From the NCBI GenBank assembly GCA_009772935.1, contig WOUR01000032.1, forward strand, positions 1 through 64,000: a stretch of DNA of 64,000 nt, written 5' to 3'. The position numbers and the translations under genes are program-made. The notes under the pieces were generated by a model. The model had not been told where the DNA came from. It did not search any database and was given only the letters and a program-made list of their open reading frames with translations. Below are positions 1 to 11,054 of this stretch, piece after piece. The DNA comes from Rhodospirillaceae bacterium (lineage in GTDB: Bacteria > Pseudomonadota > Alphaproteobacteria > Reyranellales > Reyranellaceae). The stretch's first letter is position 1; each line of letters opens with the position of its first letter.

Positions 1-677
<677 letters not shown>

Positions 678-681
<4 letters not shown>

Positions 682-1494
682 CGGTACCGCAATCCAATGG
701 GCCGCTTATCGAGGTCGAGCACCTCACCATGCGCTTCGGCGGACTGGTCGCGATCGACGACGTCTCGTTCACGGCGCGGTCGCAGGCCATCACGGCCGTC
801 ATCGGGCCGAACGGCGCAGGCAAGACGACGGTCTTCAACTGCATTACGGGTTTCTACAAGCCGACGATCGGCCGGCTGACCCTGCGCAGTGCCGGCGGCG
901 AATTCCTGCTCGAGCGGATGCGCGGCCACGAGATCGGTCAGAAGGCGAGGGTGGCGCGCACCTTCCAGAACATCCGCCTGTTTTCCGGCATGACCGTGCT
1001 CGAGAACCTGATGGTGGCGCAGCACAACAAGCTGATGCGCGCGTCGGGCTGGAGCCTGCTCGGTCTCGTCGGCGCCGCGAGCTTCCAGCGTGCCGAGGCG
1101 GCCTCGGTCGAGCTGGCGCGGCTGTGGCTGGAGCGTATCGGCCTGGTCGCCGACGCCGACCGGCCGGCCGGCGAACTGCCCTACGGTGCCCAGCGCCGCC
1201 TCGAGATCGCCCGCGCGATGTGCACCGAGCCGGTGCTGCTCTGTCTCGACGAGCCGGCGGCCGGCCTGAATCCACGCGAGTCGGCCGAGCTCAACCAGCT
1301 GCTGGTCTCGATTCGGGATCGCGACCGCATCGGCGTGCTGCTGATCGAGCACGACATGAGCGTGGTGATGAACATCTCCGACCACATCGTCGTGCTCGAC
1401 TATGGCCGCAAGATCGCCGAGGGAGCGCCTCTCGCGGTGCGCAACGACCCGGCCGTCATCCGCGCCTATCTCGGTACCGACGAGGAGGCGATCG

Positions 1495-1502
<8 letters not shown>
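678..1502 (+). CDS. livG: Branched-chain amino acid ABC transporter ATP-binding protein LivG
   Basis: This 274-residue ATPase couples ATP hydrolysis to import through LivH/LivM at the inner face of the membrane. Walker A is visible as GPNGAGKTT near residue 42, Walker B as LLCLDEPAAGLNP near residue 180, and the switch His in LLIEHDMSVV. The signature region reads LPYGAQRRLEIARAM, a LivG-type variant of LSGGQ. Length is close to the usual 255-280. The start overlaps the livM stop by four bases and the stop overlaps the livF start by eight bases, so all three are co-translated. Confidence 0.95.
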
Positions 1503-2219
<717 letters not shown>

Positions 2220-2223
<4 letters not shown>

Positions 2224-2582
2224 GCCCGCTCGATACCTTCATGTTCGACTGGTTTGGCGACACGCTGTTCAACGTGGTCGTGTTCAACGTCGTGCTGATC
2301 GGGCCGGCCTCGTTCTCGGCCGGCCATGCGGTGGCGCTGACTTGGCGGCCCTGGCCGCAGATCGTGTTCTACACGGCGCTCCTGTCGGCCACGTTGCGCT
2401 TCCTCGACTATGCCCTGGCGGGCGGCGAGCTGTTGTCGCTGGCGGGCTTTGCACTGGGGTGGGCCGTACAACTGGCGATCGCGGCCTTTGCCTTCAGACT
2501 TACGCGGGCGCGCCAGATGGTGCGCCAATATCCGTGGCTCTACCGGCGCAAAGGCTTGCTGGGCTGGGACGACCAGCCTTAA
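2220..2582 (+). CDS. Small conserved membrane protein of liv operons (DUF6867-like)
   Basis: This 120-residue protein has about three to four hydrophobic segments (around residues 15-30, 45-62, 70-95) and a basic C-terminal tail ending RQYPWLYRRKGLLGWDDQP. It starts within the livF stop (ATGA overlap) and sits between livF and livK, so it is co-expressed with the transporter. From memory it resembles the DUF6867 family, small membrane proteins found in this position in alphaproteobacterial liv operons. I know of no established function. An accessory role in stabilising the LivHM permease is a guess from position only. Confidence 0.75.
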
Positions 2583-2637
2583 TGTAACGGTCATTCTCCG
2601 CAGCAGCGGAGGGGGCTCAATCGACAGGGAGACTCGG

Positions 2638-3750
2638 ATGAAGAAGTTGTACGGCACGCTGGCCGTTGCCGCCGTTGCGCTGATGGCGACGCCCGTGTTT
2701 GCCCAGATCAAGATCGGCTCGGCCGGTCCGATGACCGGCTCCAACGCCGCGTTCGGCGAGCAGCTCAAGCGCGGCGCCGAGATGGCGGTCGCCGACATCA
2801 ATGCCGCTGGCGGCGTCAACGGCCAGAAGCTTGAGCTGGTGATCGGCGACGACGCCTGCGACCCCAAGCAGGCGACGGCGGTCGCCAACAAGATGGTGTC
2901 GGACAAGGTGGTGTTCGTGGCCGGGCACTTCTGCTCGGGTTCGTCGATCCCGGCCTCTGACATCTACAAGGAAGGCAAGATCCTGCAGATCACCCCGGCC
3001 TCGACCAACCCGAAGCTGACGGATGACGCTGCCTCCAAGGGCAACACAACCGTGTTCCGCACCTGCGGCCGCGACGACGTGCAGGGCACGACGGTCGGCA
3101 ACTACATCCTGAAGAACCACAAGACTGCGAAGGTCGCGATCCTCCATGACAAATCGCCCTACGGCAAAGGCGTGGCCGACGAGACCAAGAAGGCCCTGAA
3201 CAAGGGCGGCCTGCGCGAGACGATGTACGAGGCGTACAACGACACCGACAAGGACTTCGCCGCGCTGATCAACAAGATGAAGCAGGCGAAGATCGATATC
3301 ATCGTGCTGGGCGGCTACCACACCGCGGGCGCGCTGATCATCAAGCAGGCGCGTGAGCAGGGCCTGGCGGCGGCGATGATGGGCTTCGACGCGCTGGAGA
3401 CGGCCGAGTTCGCCCAGCTGGGCGGTGCGGCGACCAACGGCGTGATGATGTCGTTCCCGCCGAAAGCCGAGGACGACCCCAAGAATGCCGCCCTCGTGAA
3501 GAAGTTCCGCGATGCCAAGTACAATCCGGAAGGCTACACGCTGTTCAGCTACGCCGCCGTGAAGGCCTGGGCCGATGCCGCCAACAAGGCGAAGTCGACC
3601 GAGGCGGCCAAGGTCGCCGCGGCACTGCGCTCGGGCAAATTCGACTCGGCCGTCGGGGTGCTGGAGTTCGACGCCAAGGGCGACATCAAGGACGCGGTCT
3701 ACGACATCTACGTCTGGAAGGACGGCAAGTCGGCACCGATGAAGAAGTAG
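2638..3750 (+). CDS. livK: Branched-chain amino acid ABC transporter substrate-binding protein LivK
   Basis: This is a periplasmic binding protein of 370 residues that delivers substrate to the Liv permease. A Sec signal peptide is clear: MKK, a hydrophobic core, then VFA before QIKIG. The mature protein opens with the family pattern IKIGSAGPMTGSNAAFGEQ and contains two cysteines (DDACDPKQA and GHFCSGSS) that match the LivK disulfide region. ATG 2638 is preceded by an AGGGAG ribosome site; the frame extends upstream but without signal-peptide logic. It is the last gene of the first liv operon and is followed by a strong terminator. Confidence 0.95.
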   Translation: MKKLYGTLAVAAVALMATPVFAQIKIGSAGPMTGSNAAFGEQLKRGAEMAVADINAAGGVNGQKLELVIGDDACDPKQATAVANKMVSDKVVFVAGHFCSGSSIPASDIYKEGKILQITPASTNPKLTDDAASKGNTTVFRTCGRDDVQGTTVGNYILKNHKTAKVAILHDKSPYGKGVADETKKALNKGGLRETMYEAYNDTDKDFAALINKMKQAKIDIIVLGGYHTAGALIIKQAREQGLAAAMMGFDALETAEFAQLGGAATNGVMMSFPPKAEDDPKNAALVKKFRDAKYNPEGYTLFSYAAVKAWADAANKAKSTEAAKVAAALRSGKFDSAVGVLEFDAKGDIKDAVYDIYVWKDGKSAPMKK

Positions 3751-3774
3751 GGCAAATCAGCCCGGTCAGGGAGA

Positions 3775-3799
3775 GGCCCGGCATCGGCCGGGCCTTTTT
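3775..3799 (+). terminator. Rho-independent terminator of the first liv operon
   Basis: An 8-bp GC stem (GGCCCGGC/GCCGGGCC) closes on a 4-base loop (ATCG) and is followed directly by five T. It lies 25 bases after the livK stop. Confidence 0.9.
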
Positions 3800-3859
3800 C
3801 GTTTCATTTCAGTCTCTTGTGGGTCGCTTTCCACGATTTTGCGGAACGGTGACATCGCG

Positions 3860-3881
3860 CCCCCGGATATGGTATCGGGGG
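3860..3881 (+). other. Stem-loop in the rpiB leader
   Basis: Five C pair with five G, and GATA pairs with TATC inside the stem with one bulged base. The structure ends about 30 bases before the rpiB start codon. No T-run follows, so it is not a terminator. It could stabilise or regulate the rpiB-glyA message, but no known riboswitch is recognised here. Confidence 0.3.
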
Positions 3882-3912
3882 ACTCAATAGCTAGAGGGGG
3901 TCGATCGTCGAT

Positions 3913-4353
3913 ATGCCGGGGGGCGCCATCGCGGTCGCGTCGGATCATGCCGGCTTCGACCTGAAGGAAATTCTGAAGCGCGACCTGCAGGAAGCGGGTC
4001 ACGAGGTGCTGGATCTCGGGACGCATTCGACTTCATCCGTCGACTATCCCGACTTCGGGAAAGCCATGGGCGACGCCATCGGCTCGGGCAAGGCCGACCG
4101 CGGCGTCCTCGTGTGCGGCAGCGGCATCGGCATTTCCATTGCGGCCAATCGCAATCCCAAGGTTCGCGCAGTTCTCGCTCACGATGTGACCTCGGCGCGT
4201 CTGTCGCGCGAGCACAACGATGCGAACGTCATCGCCTTTGGGCAGCGCCTGACCGGAATCGAGGTCGCCCGCGAGGCGCTGAAGGTTTTCCTCGCGACCA
4301 AGTTCGAGGGCGGCCGTCATGTCGGCCGCGTCGACAAGCTTTCGAAGGGTTGA
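3913..4353 (+). CDS. rpiB: Ribose-5-phosphate isomerase B
   Basis: This 146-residue cytosolic enzyme interconverts ribose 5-phosphate and ribulose 5-phosphate in the pentose phosphate pathway. Family marks are the N-terminal ASDHAGF, the GT(H)S-(x)-DYPD segment, the catalytic Cys in VLVCGSGIGISIAANR, and REHNDANVIAFG. Length is normal for RpiB/LacAB proteins. A GAGGGGG ribosome site precedes ATG 3913. It is six bases upstream of glyA; rpiB-glyA-nrdR is a conserved alphaproteobacterial order. Confidence 0.96.
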   Translation: MPGGAIAVASDHAGFDLKEILKRDLQEAGHEVLDLGTHSTSSVDYPDFGKAMGDAIGSGKADRGVLVCGSGIGISIAANRNPKVRAVLAHDVTSARLSREHNDANVIAFGQRLTGIEVAREALKVFLATKFEGGRHVGRVDKLSKG

Positions 4354-4359
4354 GTAATC

Positions 4360-5667
4360 ATGAGCCAAGCCGCTGCCAGCACGGCCTCGTCGCCGTTGTC
4401 GATGTTCACCAGGAGCCTGGGCGAGGCCGATCCGGCCATCGACGCCGTGCTGAAGGGTGAACTCCATCGCCAGCGCGAGCAGATCGAACTGATCGCCTCG
4501 GAGAACATCGTCTCGCGTGCGGTGCTCGAGGCCGCGGGCTCCGTGCTGACCAACAAGTACGCCGAGGGCTATCCGCGCCGCCGCTACTATGGTGGCTGCG
4601 AGGAGGTCGACAAGGCCGAGGATCTGGCCATCGAGCGTGCGAAGAAGCTCTTCGACTGCTCCTTTGCCAACGTCCAGCCGCATTCGGGTGCGCAGGCCAA
4701 CCAGGCCGTGTTCATGGCGTTGCTGCAGCCGGGCGATACCTTCCTCGGCATGGCCCTCGACCAGGGCGGGCATCTCACCCACGGATCGCCGGCCAACCAG
4801 TCGGGCAAGTGGTTCAAGGTCGTGTCCTACGGGTTGAAGCCCGACACGCACCTTATCGACTACGAGCAAATGGAGGAGGCCGCCCGCCGCGAGAGGCCCA
4901 AGCTGATCATCGCCGGTGCCTCGGCCTATTCCCGCCCCATCGACTGGGCACGCTTCCGCAAGGTGGCCGACGAGATCGGCGCCTACTTCATGGTCGACAT
5001 GGCCCACTATGCCGGTCTGGTTGCGGCCGGTGTCTACCCGAGCCCGCTGCCGCATGCGCATGTCGTGACGACGACGACGCACAAGACGCTGCGCGGCCCG
5101 CGCGGCGGCATGATCCTCTCGAATGACGCCGAGCTCGGAAAGAAGATCAACTCGGCGGTGTTTCCCGGCCTGCAGGGCGGTCCGCTGATGCACATCATCG
5201 CCGCCAAGGCGGTGGCGTTCGGCGAGGCGTTGAAGCCCGACTTCAAGATCTATGCGCAGAACGTGATCGACAACGCGCGCGCGCTCGCGGCGACACTGAC
5301 CGAGCGCGGCCTCAAGATCGTCTCCGGCGGTACCGACAGCCACGTCATGCTGGTCGACCTGCGGCCGAAGAAGGCGACCGGTGTGTCGGCGGAGAAGGTG
5401 CTCGATCGCGCCGGCATCACGACGAACAAGAACAGTATCCCGGGCGATCCGGAAAAGTACACGATCACCTCGGGCGTGCGGCTCGGCACGCCGGCGGGAA
5501 CAACGCGCGGATTCGGGGTCGCCGAGTTTCAGGAGATCGGCCATCTGATCGCCGACGTGCTCGACGGCATCGCCAAGAACGGTCCGGACGGCGACGCCCA
5601 GGTCGAGGCCCAGGTCCGCGCCAAGGTCCACGCCCTATGCGCGCGCTACCCGCTCTACCGTGACTGA
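4360..5667 (+). CDS. glyA: Serine hydroxymethyltransferase
   Basis: This is a PLP enzyme of 435 residues converting serine and tetrahydrofolate to glycine and methylene-THF, the main one-carbon source. Recognisable blocks are LIASENIVS near the N-terminus, [18 protein letters not shown], the substrate-pocket [12 protein letters not shown], and the PLP-lysine motif [15 protein letters not shown]. The length is typical for proteobacteria. It follows rpiB by six bases and is probably in the same transcript as nrdR. Confidence 0.98.
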   Translation: MSQAAASTASSPLSMFTRSLGEADPAIDAVLKGELHRQREQIELIASENIVSRAVLEAAGSVLTNKYAEGYPRRRYYGGCEEVDKAEDLAIERAKKLFDCSFANVQPHSGAQANQAVFMALLQPGDTFLGMALDQGGHLTHGSPANQSGKWFKVVSYGLKPDTHLIDYEQMEEAARRERPKLIIAGASAYSRPIDWARFRKVADEIGAYFMVDMAHYAGLVAAGVYPSPLPHAHVVTTTTHKTLRGPRGGMILSNDAELGKKINSAVFPGLQGGPLMHIIAAKAVAFGEALKPDFKIYAQNVIDNARALAATLTERGLKIVSGGTDSHVMLVDLRPKKATGVSAEKVLDRAGITTNKNSIPGDPEKYTITSGVRLGTPAGTTRGFGVAEFQEIGHLIADVLDGIAKNGPDGDAQVEAQVRAKVHALCARYPLYRD

Positions 5668-5701
5668 CAAGGCGCAAAGCCGGAACAAACAGGGGAACTA
5701 G

Positions 5702-6169
5702 ATGCGCTGCCCATTCTGCGGTCACGAGGATACACAAGTTAAGGACTCGCGGCCGACTGACGACAATTCGGCGATCCGCCGGCGCCGCTACTGCCCCTCC
5801 TGCGGTTCGCGCTTCACGACCTTCGAGCGCGTGCAATTGCGCGAGCTGACGGTGGTGAAGAAGAACGGGCAGCGCGTGCAGTTCGATCGTGACAAGCTGG
5901 CGCGATCCATACAGGTCGCGTGTCGCAAGCGGCCGGTCGATCCGGAGCGGATGGAGCGCGTGGTGAACGGCATCGTTCGCCGGCTCGAGAGTTCTGGCGA
6001 GAGCGAGATTCCGTCGACGCAGATCGGCGAACTGGTGATGGATGCGCTGCGCGCGCTCGATCCGGTGGCCTATGTCCGCTTCGCGTCGGTCTATCGCAAT
6101 TTCCGCGAGGCCCGCGACTTCGAGGAATTCATCTCCGACCTGGCCGATACCGCCCACTTCAAGGATTGA
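5702..6169 (+). CDS. nrdR: Transcriptional repressor NrdR
   Basis: This 155-residue repressor of ribonucleotide reductase genes senses ATP/dATP. The N-terminal zinc ribbon carries CPFCG and CPSCG pairs with the linker RRRRYCPSC, and the ATP-cone domain follows ([20 protein letters not shown]). No NrdR box was identified in this window, so its targets lie elsewhere. It starts 34 bases after glyA and ends five bases before ribD. Confidence 0.97.
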   Translation: MRCPFCGHEDTQVKDSRPTDDNSAIRRRRYCPSCGSRFTTFERVQLRELTVVKKNGQRVQFDRDKLARSIQVACRKRPVDPERMERVVNGIVRRLESSGESEIPSTQIGELVMDALRALDPVAYVRFASVYRNFREARDFEEFISDLADTAHFKD

Positions 6170-6174
6170 CGCCG

Positions 6175-7266
6175 ATGATGCGCGCGGCGCTCGCGCTGGC
6201 GCGGCGGTCGCTCGGCAGCACTTGGCCCAATCCGGCCGTCGGCTGCGTGATCGTGCAAGACGGGCAGGTGATCTCCCGCGGAAGGACGAGAGACGGCGGC
6301 CGGCCGCACGCCGAGGCCGACGCGATCGCGGAGGCGGCCAGGGCCGGCCTGTCGCTGAACGGCGCCACCGCCTTTGTCACACTGGAACCCTGCTCGCATC
6401 ATGGCCGCACCCCGCCCTGTGCCGACGCGCTGGTGGCGGCCGGCATTGCACGTGTCGTGTCCGCGCTCGAGGATCCGGATCCGCGGGTGATGGGGCAAGG
6501 GCATGCGCGACTGAAGGCGGCCGGCATCGCCGTCGAGGTCGGCGAGGGCGGGGCCGACGCGGCCGAGATCAATGCCGGCTTCCTGTTACGGGTCCGCGAA
6601 GGCCGGCCACTCTTTCACCTCAAGATAGCGGGCTCGCTCGACGGTCGAATCGCGACCGCTTCGGGCGAGAGCCAATGGATCACCGGCGAGGCGGCGCGCC
6701 GCGACGGCCACCGGCTGCGGGCGATCCACGACGCGATTCTGGTCGGAGCGGCGACGGCGGCGGCCGACGATCCGGAGCTCACCTGCCGTCTCCCGGGGCT
6801 TGCGGCACGCTCGCCCGTTCGCATCGTCCTCGATTCGCAGGCGCGGCTGTCGCCCACGTCCAGACTCGCGACGTCGGCGCGACGGACGCCGGTGTGGCTG
6901 GTCTGTACGAACGCTGCACCGGCCGCTCGCCGGGAGGCGCTGGCCGTCCTCGGCGTCGAGATCGTCGAGGTCGAGCGGGCCAGCGACGGCCGCATCGATG
7001 TTCTGGCGGCAGCCCGGGCGTTGGGCTTGCGGGGGCTGACACGGGTTCTCGTGGAAGGTGGCGGGCAGGTCGCCGCGGCCTTCCTGAAGGCAGGCCTCGT
7101 CGACCGCATTTCGAGCTACCGGGCAGGGCTCGTCCTCGGCGAAGACGGCCGCTCTGCGGTTGGCGGGCTGGAATTTGCACGGTTGAGTTCCGCGCCCCGG
7201 TTTCGGCTGGTTTCGGCGCGGTCCCTGCAGGGCGACACGCTGGAAACCTGGCGGCGGGAGGACTAA
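6175..7266 (+). CDS. ribD: Bifunctional riboflavin deaminase/reductase RibD
   Basis: This enzyme carries out the second and third steps of riboflavin synthesis: deamination of the diaminopyrimidine and reduction of its ribosyl side chain. The N-terminal deaminase domain shows the zinc site HAEADAI and PCSHHGRTPPC. The C-terminal reductase domain begins near residue 145 (FHLKIAGSLDGRIAT) and holds LVEGGGQVAAAF. Length is 363 residues. Two adjacent ATGs (6175 and 6178) are possible starts; the first is used here. The N-terminus is short but complete, because TWPNPAVGCVIV aligns with the normal family start. Confidence 0.95.
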   Translation: MMRAALALARRSLGSTWPNPAVGCVIVQDGQVISRGRTRDGGRPHAEADAIAEAARAGLSLNGATAFVTLEPCSHHGRTPPCADALVAAGIARVVSALEDPDPRVMGQGHARLKAAGIAVEVGEGGADAAEINAGFLLRVREGRPLFHLKIAGSLDGRIATASGESQWITGEAARRDGHRLRAIHDAILVGAATAAADDPELTCRLPGLAARSPVRIVLDSQARLSPTSRLATSARRTPVWLVCTNAAPAARREALAVLGVEIVEVERASDGRIDVLAAARALGLRGLTRVLVEGGGQVAAAFLKAGLVDRISSYRAGLVLGEDGRSAVGGLEFARLSSAPRFRLVSARSLQGDTLETWRRED

Positions 7267-7275
7267 GTAGCGCGC

Positions 7276-7878
7276 ATGTTCACAGGCATAGTGACTGATA
7301 TCGGTGAGATCGTTTCGGTCGACCCGGGCGGCAAGGAAGGCGATCGCCGGTTCGTGATCGCCACGAACCACGATATGACGCCGATCGCCATCGGCGCCTC
7401 GATCGCCTGCTCGGGCTGTTGCCTCACCGTGATCGAGAAGAAGGACGGCCGGTTCGCCGTGGAGGTCTCGGCAGAGAGTCTCGACAAGACGCACCTCGGG
7501 GACTGGACGGTCGGCAGCCGCCTCAACCTCGAATTGTCGTTGAAGCTCGGCGACGAGCTGGGCGGGCATCTGGTCTATGGTCACGTCGATGGCGTCGGCA
7601 AGATCGTCTCGCTGACGCCGGAAGGCGGCAGCGTGCGCTTCGTGTTCGAGGCGCCGACCGAGGTGGCGCGGTTCGTTGCGGCGAAGGGCTCCATCGCAAT
7701 CGACGGTATTTCGCTTACAGTCAATGAAGTAGACGGCAATCGCTTCGGGGTGAACGTGATTTCACACACCCAGGCGGTCACGACGCTGGGACAGGCCCGG
7801 GTCGGCCAGAGGGTCAACCTTGAGGTGGATATGCTCGCGCGTTACGTTGCGCGATTGTTGGAGCATCAGAAATCATGA
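7276..7878 (+). CDS. ribE: Riboflavin synthase alpha subunit
   Basis: This 200-residue protein dismutates two 6,7-dimethyl-8-ribityllumazine molecules to riboflavin. It shows the diagnostic MFTGIV start and two lumazine-binding repeats, each about 95 residues. The first carries [12 protein letters not shown] and the second [14 protein letters not shown]. The stop overlaps the ribBX start in an ATGA. No FMN riboswitch is seen upstream of any rib gene here. Confidence 0.97.
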   Translation: MFTGIVTDIGEIVSVDPGGKEGDRRFVIATNHDMTPIAIGASIACSGCCLTVIEKKDGRFAVEVSAESLDKTHLGDWTVGSRLNLELSLKLGDELGGHLVYGHVDGVGKIVSLTPEGGSVRFVFEAPTEVARFVAAKGSIAIDGISLTVNEVDGNRFGVNVISHTQAVTTLGQARVGQRVNLEVDMLARYVARLLEHQKS

Positions 7879-9026
7879 GTGCGCTCGAAAAGGACGCTTG
7901 GCGGATCACCTTCGGCGAGGTGAAGGCCGCCGCCGAGGACATTATCGAGGAGGCCCGCAAGGGCCGGATGTTCATCCTCGTCGACGACGAGGATCGTGAG
8001 AACGAAGGCGACCTCGTGATCCCGGCCCAGTGGGCGACGCCCGACGCGATCAACTTCATGGCACGGCACGCGCGCGGTCTGATCTGCCTGGCTCTCACCC
8101 GCGAACGGGTCGAGCAACTCGGCCTGCCGCTGATGTCGCAGAACAACCGCACCCGTCACTCCACGGCGTTCACCGTCTCGATCGAGGCGCGCGAAGGCGT
8201 CACGACCGGCATCTCGGCCGCCGATCGTGCGCGTACCGTTTCCGTCGCGATCGACCCGTCATGTGGACCGCAGGACATCGTGACCCCTGGGCACGTCTTT
8301 CCGCTGGTTGCCCGCGACGGCGGCACGCTGGAGCGTACCGGCCACACCGAGGCTGCCGTCGACCTCGCGCGTCTGGCGGGCCTCAATCCGGCCGGGGTGA
8401 TCTGCGAGATCATGAACGACGATGGCACGATGGCCCGCCGCAACGACCTGATTACCTTCGCGCAGCGCCATGGGCTCAAGATCGGCACCATCGCCGACCT
8501 GATCGCCTATCGCCGCCGCTACGACTCGATCGTGAAGCGAATCAGCGAGACCACGCTCGACAGCACGTGGGGCGGCGACTTCCGCTGCGTCGTCTACGTG
8601 AACAAGGTGACGATGGCGCAGCACGTTGCGCTGGTGAAGGGCGACCCGGCTGCGGGCGGCCCGGTCATGGTCCGCATGCATGCGGTAAACCTCTTCACCG
8701 ATACGCTGGGGCAACGCAGCGGCGGCCGGGGCGGCGAGATCGAGGCCTCGATGCGCGAGATTTCCAAGGAAGGCCGCGGCGTCATCGTGCTGATCCGCGA
8801 GCCGCTCACCGTCGTCCTGGCAGAGCAGCGCCGCCGCGCCGGCGAACCGATCGAGCCGTCGGGGCAGGAATTGCGTGATTACGGCGTCGGCGCCCAGATC
8901 CTGCTCGATCTCGGCGTGAAGGAAATGGTGCTGCTCAGCAATTCGCAGAAGAGCGTCGTCGCTCTCGAGGGGTTTGGCCTCAGCATCGTCGCCCAGAAGC
9001 CGGTTCCCGGCCGCGCAAAGGTCTGA
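7875..9026 (+). CDS. ribB: RibBX-type protein: DHBP synthase fused to a degenerate GTP cyclohydrolase II-like domain
   Basis: The N-terminal half (about residues 15-220) is 3,4-dihydroxy-2-butanone-4-phosphate synthase, with the acidic [11 protein letters not shown] motif, the loop [12 protein letters not shown] and [13 protein letters not shown]. The C-terminal half keeps the GTP cyclohydrolase II fold marks but has no cysteines where the catalytic zinc triad should be: the block starting [14 protein letters not shown] contains none of the three Cys. Such RibBX proteins are known from alphaproteobacteria, where the C-terminal domain lacks cyclohydrolase activity. A true RibA must therefore be encoded elsewhere. 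The gene is coupled to ribE and followed two bases later by ribH. Length is 383 residues. Confidence 0.93.
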   Translation: MSALEKDAWRITFGEVKAAAEDIIEEARKGRMFILVDDEDRENEGDLVIPAQWATPDAINFMARHARGLICLALTRERVEQLGLPLMSQNNRTRHSTAFTVSIEAREGVTTGISAADRARTVSVAIDPSCGPQDIVTPGHVFPLVARDGGTLERTGHTEAAVDLARLAGLNPAGVICEIMNDDGTMARRNDLITFAQRHGLKIGTIADLIAYRRRYDSIVKRISETTLDSTWGGDFRCVVYVNKVTMAQHVALVKGDPAAGGPVMVRMHAVNLFTDTLGQRSGGRGGEIEASMREISKEGRGVIVLIREPLTVVLAEQRRRAGEPIEPSGQELRDYGVGAQILLDLGVKEMVLLSNSQKSVVALEGFGLSIVAQKPVPGRAKV

Positions 9027-9028
9027 AC

Positions 9029-9517
9029 ATGTCGACACGGACGGAAAATCCGACCGCCCGGCCGGCGGTCGCGGGCGTCAAGGGCGCGCGCATCCTGATC
9101 GTGGAGTCCCGCTACTATGCCGACATCGCCGATGCGCTCATCGAGGGTGCCGAGCGCGAGATCGCGAAGAACGGCGCGAAGTCCGAGCGCGTCGTCGTAC
9201 CGGGTGCTTTCGAAATCCCCGGCGCCATTGCGCTGGCGGCCGGCAAGAAGGGCAAGCGCTACGACGGCTATGTCGCTCTGGGCTGCGTGATCCGGGGCGA
9301 AACCACGCACTACGACTATGTCTGTGGCGAGAGCGCGCGCGGTCTGATGGATCTCGCCGTCCAGAAGAAGCTCGCCATCGGCTACGGCATCGTTACAGTC
9401 GAGACTGTCGAGCAGGCACGGGCGCGTGCCTTCACAGACCGTGGCGACAAGGGCGGGGACGCGGCCCATGCCTGTCTCGCCATGGTGGCACTCGGCCGTC
9501 GCTGGAAGAAAACGTGA
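9029..9517 (+). CDS. ribH: 6,7-dimethyl-8-ribityllumazine synthase
   Basis: This 162-residue enzyme condenses the RibD and RibB products to lumazine. It shows VVVPGAFEIPGAIALAA, then YVALGCVIRGETTHYDYVC with the catalytic His region, and GDKGGDAAHACLAMV near the end. The first 25 residues are a low-homology lead. The stop overlaps the GTG start of nusB, continuing the ribH-nusB-thiL arrangement common in alphaproteobacteria. Confidence 0.97.
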   Translation: MSTRTENPTARPAVAGVKGARILIVESRYYADIADALIEGAEREIAKNGAKSERVVVPGAFEIPGAIALAAGKKGKRYDGYVALGCVIRGETTHYDYVCGESARGLMDLAVQKKLAIGYGIVTVETVEQARARAFTDRGDKGGDAAHACLAMVALGRRWKKT

Positions 9518-9984
9518 GCGCCGCCAAGCCGGCCGTTCCAAGTCGTCGCCAGGCCGCACGGCTGGCGGCGGTGCAGGCGTTGTACCAGTGGCAGGAAGGT
9601 CAGGATGCCCCGGCGGAGATTGTCGAGCAGTTCCTGAAGGTCCGGACCGGAGAGGCAGGCGAGGGCGGCATGCGCCGCGACGCCGACCGGCCCCTGTTCA
9701 AGGACGTGGTCGAGGGTACCGCCAGCAAGCGCGATGAGTTGGAGGCGCTCGTGTCGGCCTCGCTGGCGGAGGACTGGACCTGGGCGCGTGTGGACCGTCT
9801 GGTGCGCGCCATTCTCCTCGCCGGCGCCTACGAGCTCGCGCACCGCCACGACGTGCCATTGCGCGTCGTCATCAACGAGTATGTTGAGATCGCCCACGCC
9901 TTCTACGACAAGGGCGAGCCGAGCTTCATCAACTCCGTTCTCGACCGCGTGGCGCGTCAGGCGCGGCCGTCCGACCACAGGTAG
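9514..9984 (+). CDS. nusB: Transcription antitermination protein NusB
   Basis: This 156-residue all-helical RNA-binding factor, together with NusE, binds boxA of rRNA operons. It is recognised by SRRQAARLAAVQALYQWQ near the start and by the C-terminal LRVVINEYVEIAHAFYD and FINSVLDRVAR. The start is GTG 9514, overlapping the ribH stop by four bases. An upstream extension of the frame runs through ribH and is not real. Confidence 0.95.
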   Translation: MSAAKPAVPSRRQAARLAAVQALYQWQEGQDAPAEIVEQFLKVRTGEAGEGGMRRDADRPLFKDVVEGTASKRDELEALVSASLAEDWTWARVDRLVRAILLAGAYELAHRHDVPLRVVINEYVEIAHAFYDKGEPSFINSVLDRVARQARPSDHR

Positions 9985-9990
9985 GTCAAC

Positions 9991-10977
9991 ATGGCGCGGG
10001 CGCGTCGGCTCGGCGAATTCGAACTGATCGCCCGCTACTTCGCGCCGCTCGCCCGTGACTTCAGGGGAGCGGGCGGTCTCCAGAGCGACAATGCCTTCCT
10101 CCCAGCGGACGCGCGGCGTGACTTGGTGGTCAAGACCGACACGATCGTCGCAGGTGTGCATTTCCTGGCCGACGAAATGCCCGAGCGCGTTGCCGCCAAG
10201 GCCGTCCGCGTTTGCCTGTCCGATCTGGCTGCCGGGGGCGCGACCCCCTTCGTCTATCAGCTCTCGCTTGCTCTGCCGACGAACTGGACGGAGGCCTGGG
10301 TCGCGGCCTTCGCCAAAGGCCTGGCCGCCGATCAGCGACGCTTTGGGATCGTCCTCTGCGGCGGTGACACGGTCGTGACGCCCGGCCCGCTCACCGTCAC
10401 AATTACTGCCTTCGGTCGCGTTGCGCGCGGCAAGGGCATCACCCGCGCGGGTGCGCGGGCGGGAGACGACCTCTGGGTGAGCGGCACGATCGGCGACGGG
10501 GCGCTCGGCCTGTTGGCGGCACAAGGCGCCCTGCCGGCGCTGACGGCCCGTCAGCGCGCGCACGTCGAGGATCGCTATCGCCTGCCGCGGCCTCGCTGCA
10601 CCTTGGGGATGCTTCTGCCAGGTATCGCGACGGCGATGGCCGACGTTTCGGACGGGCTGCTGGCCGATGCAGGCCACATTGCCGAAGCCTCTCGCCTGGC
10701 CGTGAGCATCGAACGGGACGACGTGCCCCTTTCGCCGGGCGCCCGTGCGGCCGTGGCGGCCGATCCGCGCCTGTGGGCAAACGTCGTGGGCGGCGGCGAC
10801 GACTATGAACTCGTGATGGCCGTGCCGGTACGCCGTCGGGCGGCTCTGCGGGCGGCCGCGCAGGCGGCAGGCCTCCCGATCACCCGCATCGGCTGCTTCG
10901 CCCGCGGCAGTGGCGTCGCGATGACGGCGGGCGGCAGAGCGATCGACGCCCCGCGCAGGGGATACGTTCACTTCTAG
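9991..10977 (+). CDS. thiL: Thiamine-monophosphate kinase
   Basis: This ATP-dependent enzyme phosphorylates thiamine monophosphate to the active pyrophosphate. The 328 residues carry the PurM/ThiL fold marks: GEFELIARYF at the start, VVKTDTIVAGVHFL, VRVCLSDLAAGGA, the metal-binding DVSDGLLADAGHIA and VVGGGDDYELVM. It lies six bases after nusB. About 77 bases separate it from the next gene and no terminator is evident. Confidence 0.96.
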   Translation: MARARRLGEFELIARYFAPLARDFRGAGGLQSDNAFLPADARRDLVVKTDTIVAGVHFLADEMPERVAAKAVRVCLSDLAAGGATPFVYQLSLALPTNWTEAWVAAFAKGLAADQRRFGIVLCGGDTVVTPGPLTVTITAFGRVARGKGITRAGARAGDDLWVSGTIGDGALGLLAAQGALPALTARQRAHVEDRYRLPRPRCTLGMLLPGIATAMADVSDGLLADAGHIAEASRLAVSIERDDVPLSPGARAAVAADPRLWANVVGGGDDYELVMAVPVRRRAALRAAAQAAGLPITRIGCFARGSGVAMTAGGRAIDAPRRGYVHF

Positions 10978-11054
10978 TGAATTCTGTCACTTCATAGCTG
11001 CACTGCGCGGCGCACAATGGCGCGCGCAGGGCGGCCGACTACAGTGCCGGCCCA

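Noticed and set aside
7200-7900. An FMN riboswitch controlling the rib genes
   Set aside because: Genes are spaced by fewer than ten bases, and no RFN-type conserved core is seen before ribD, ribE or ribBX.
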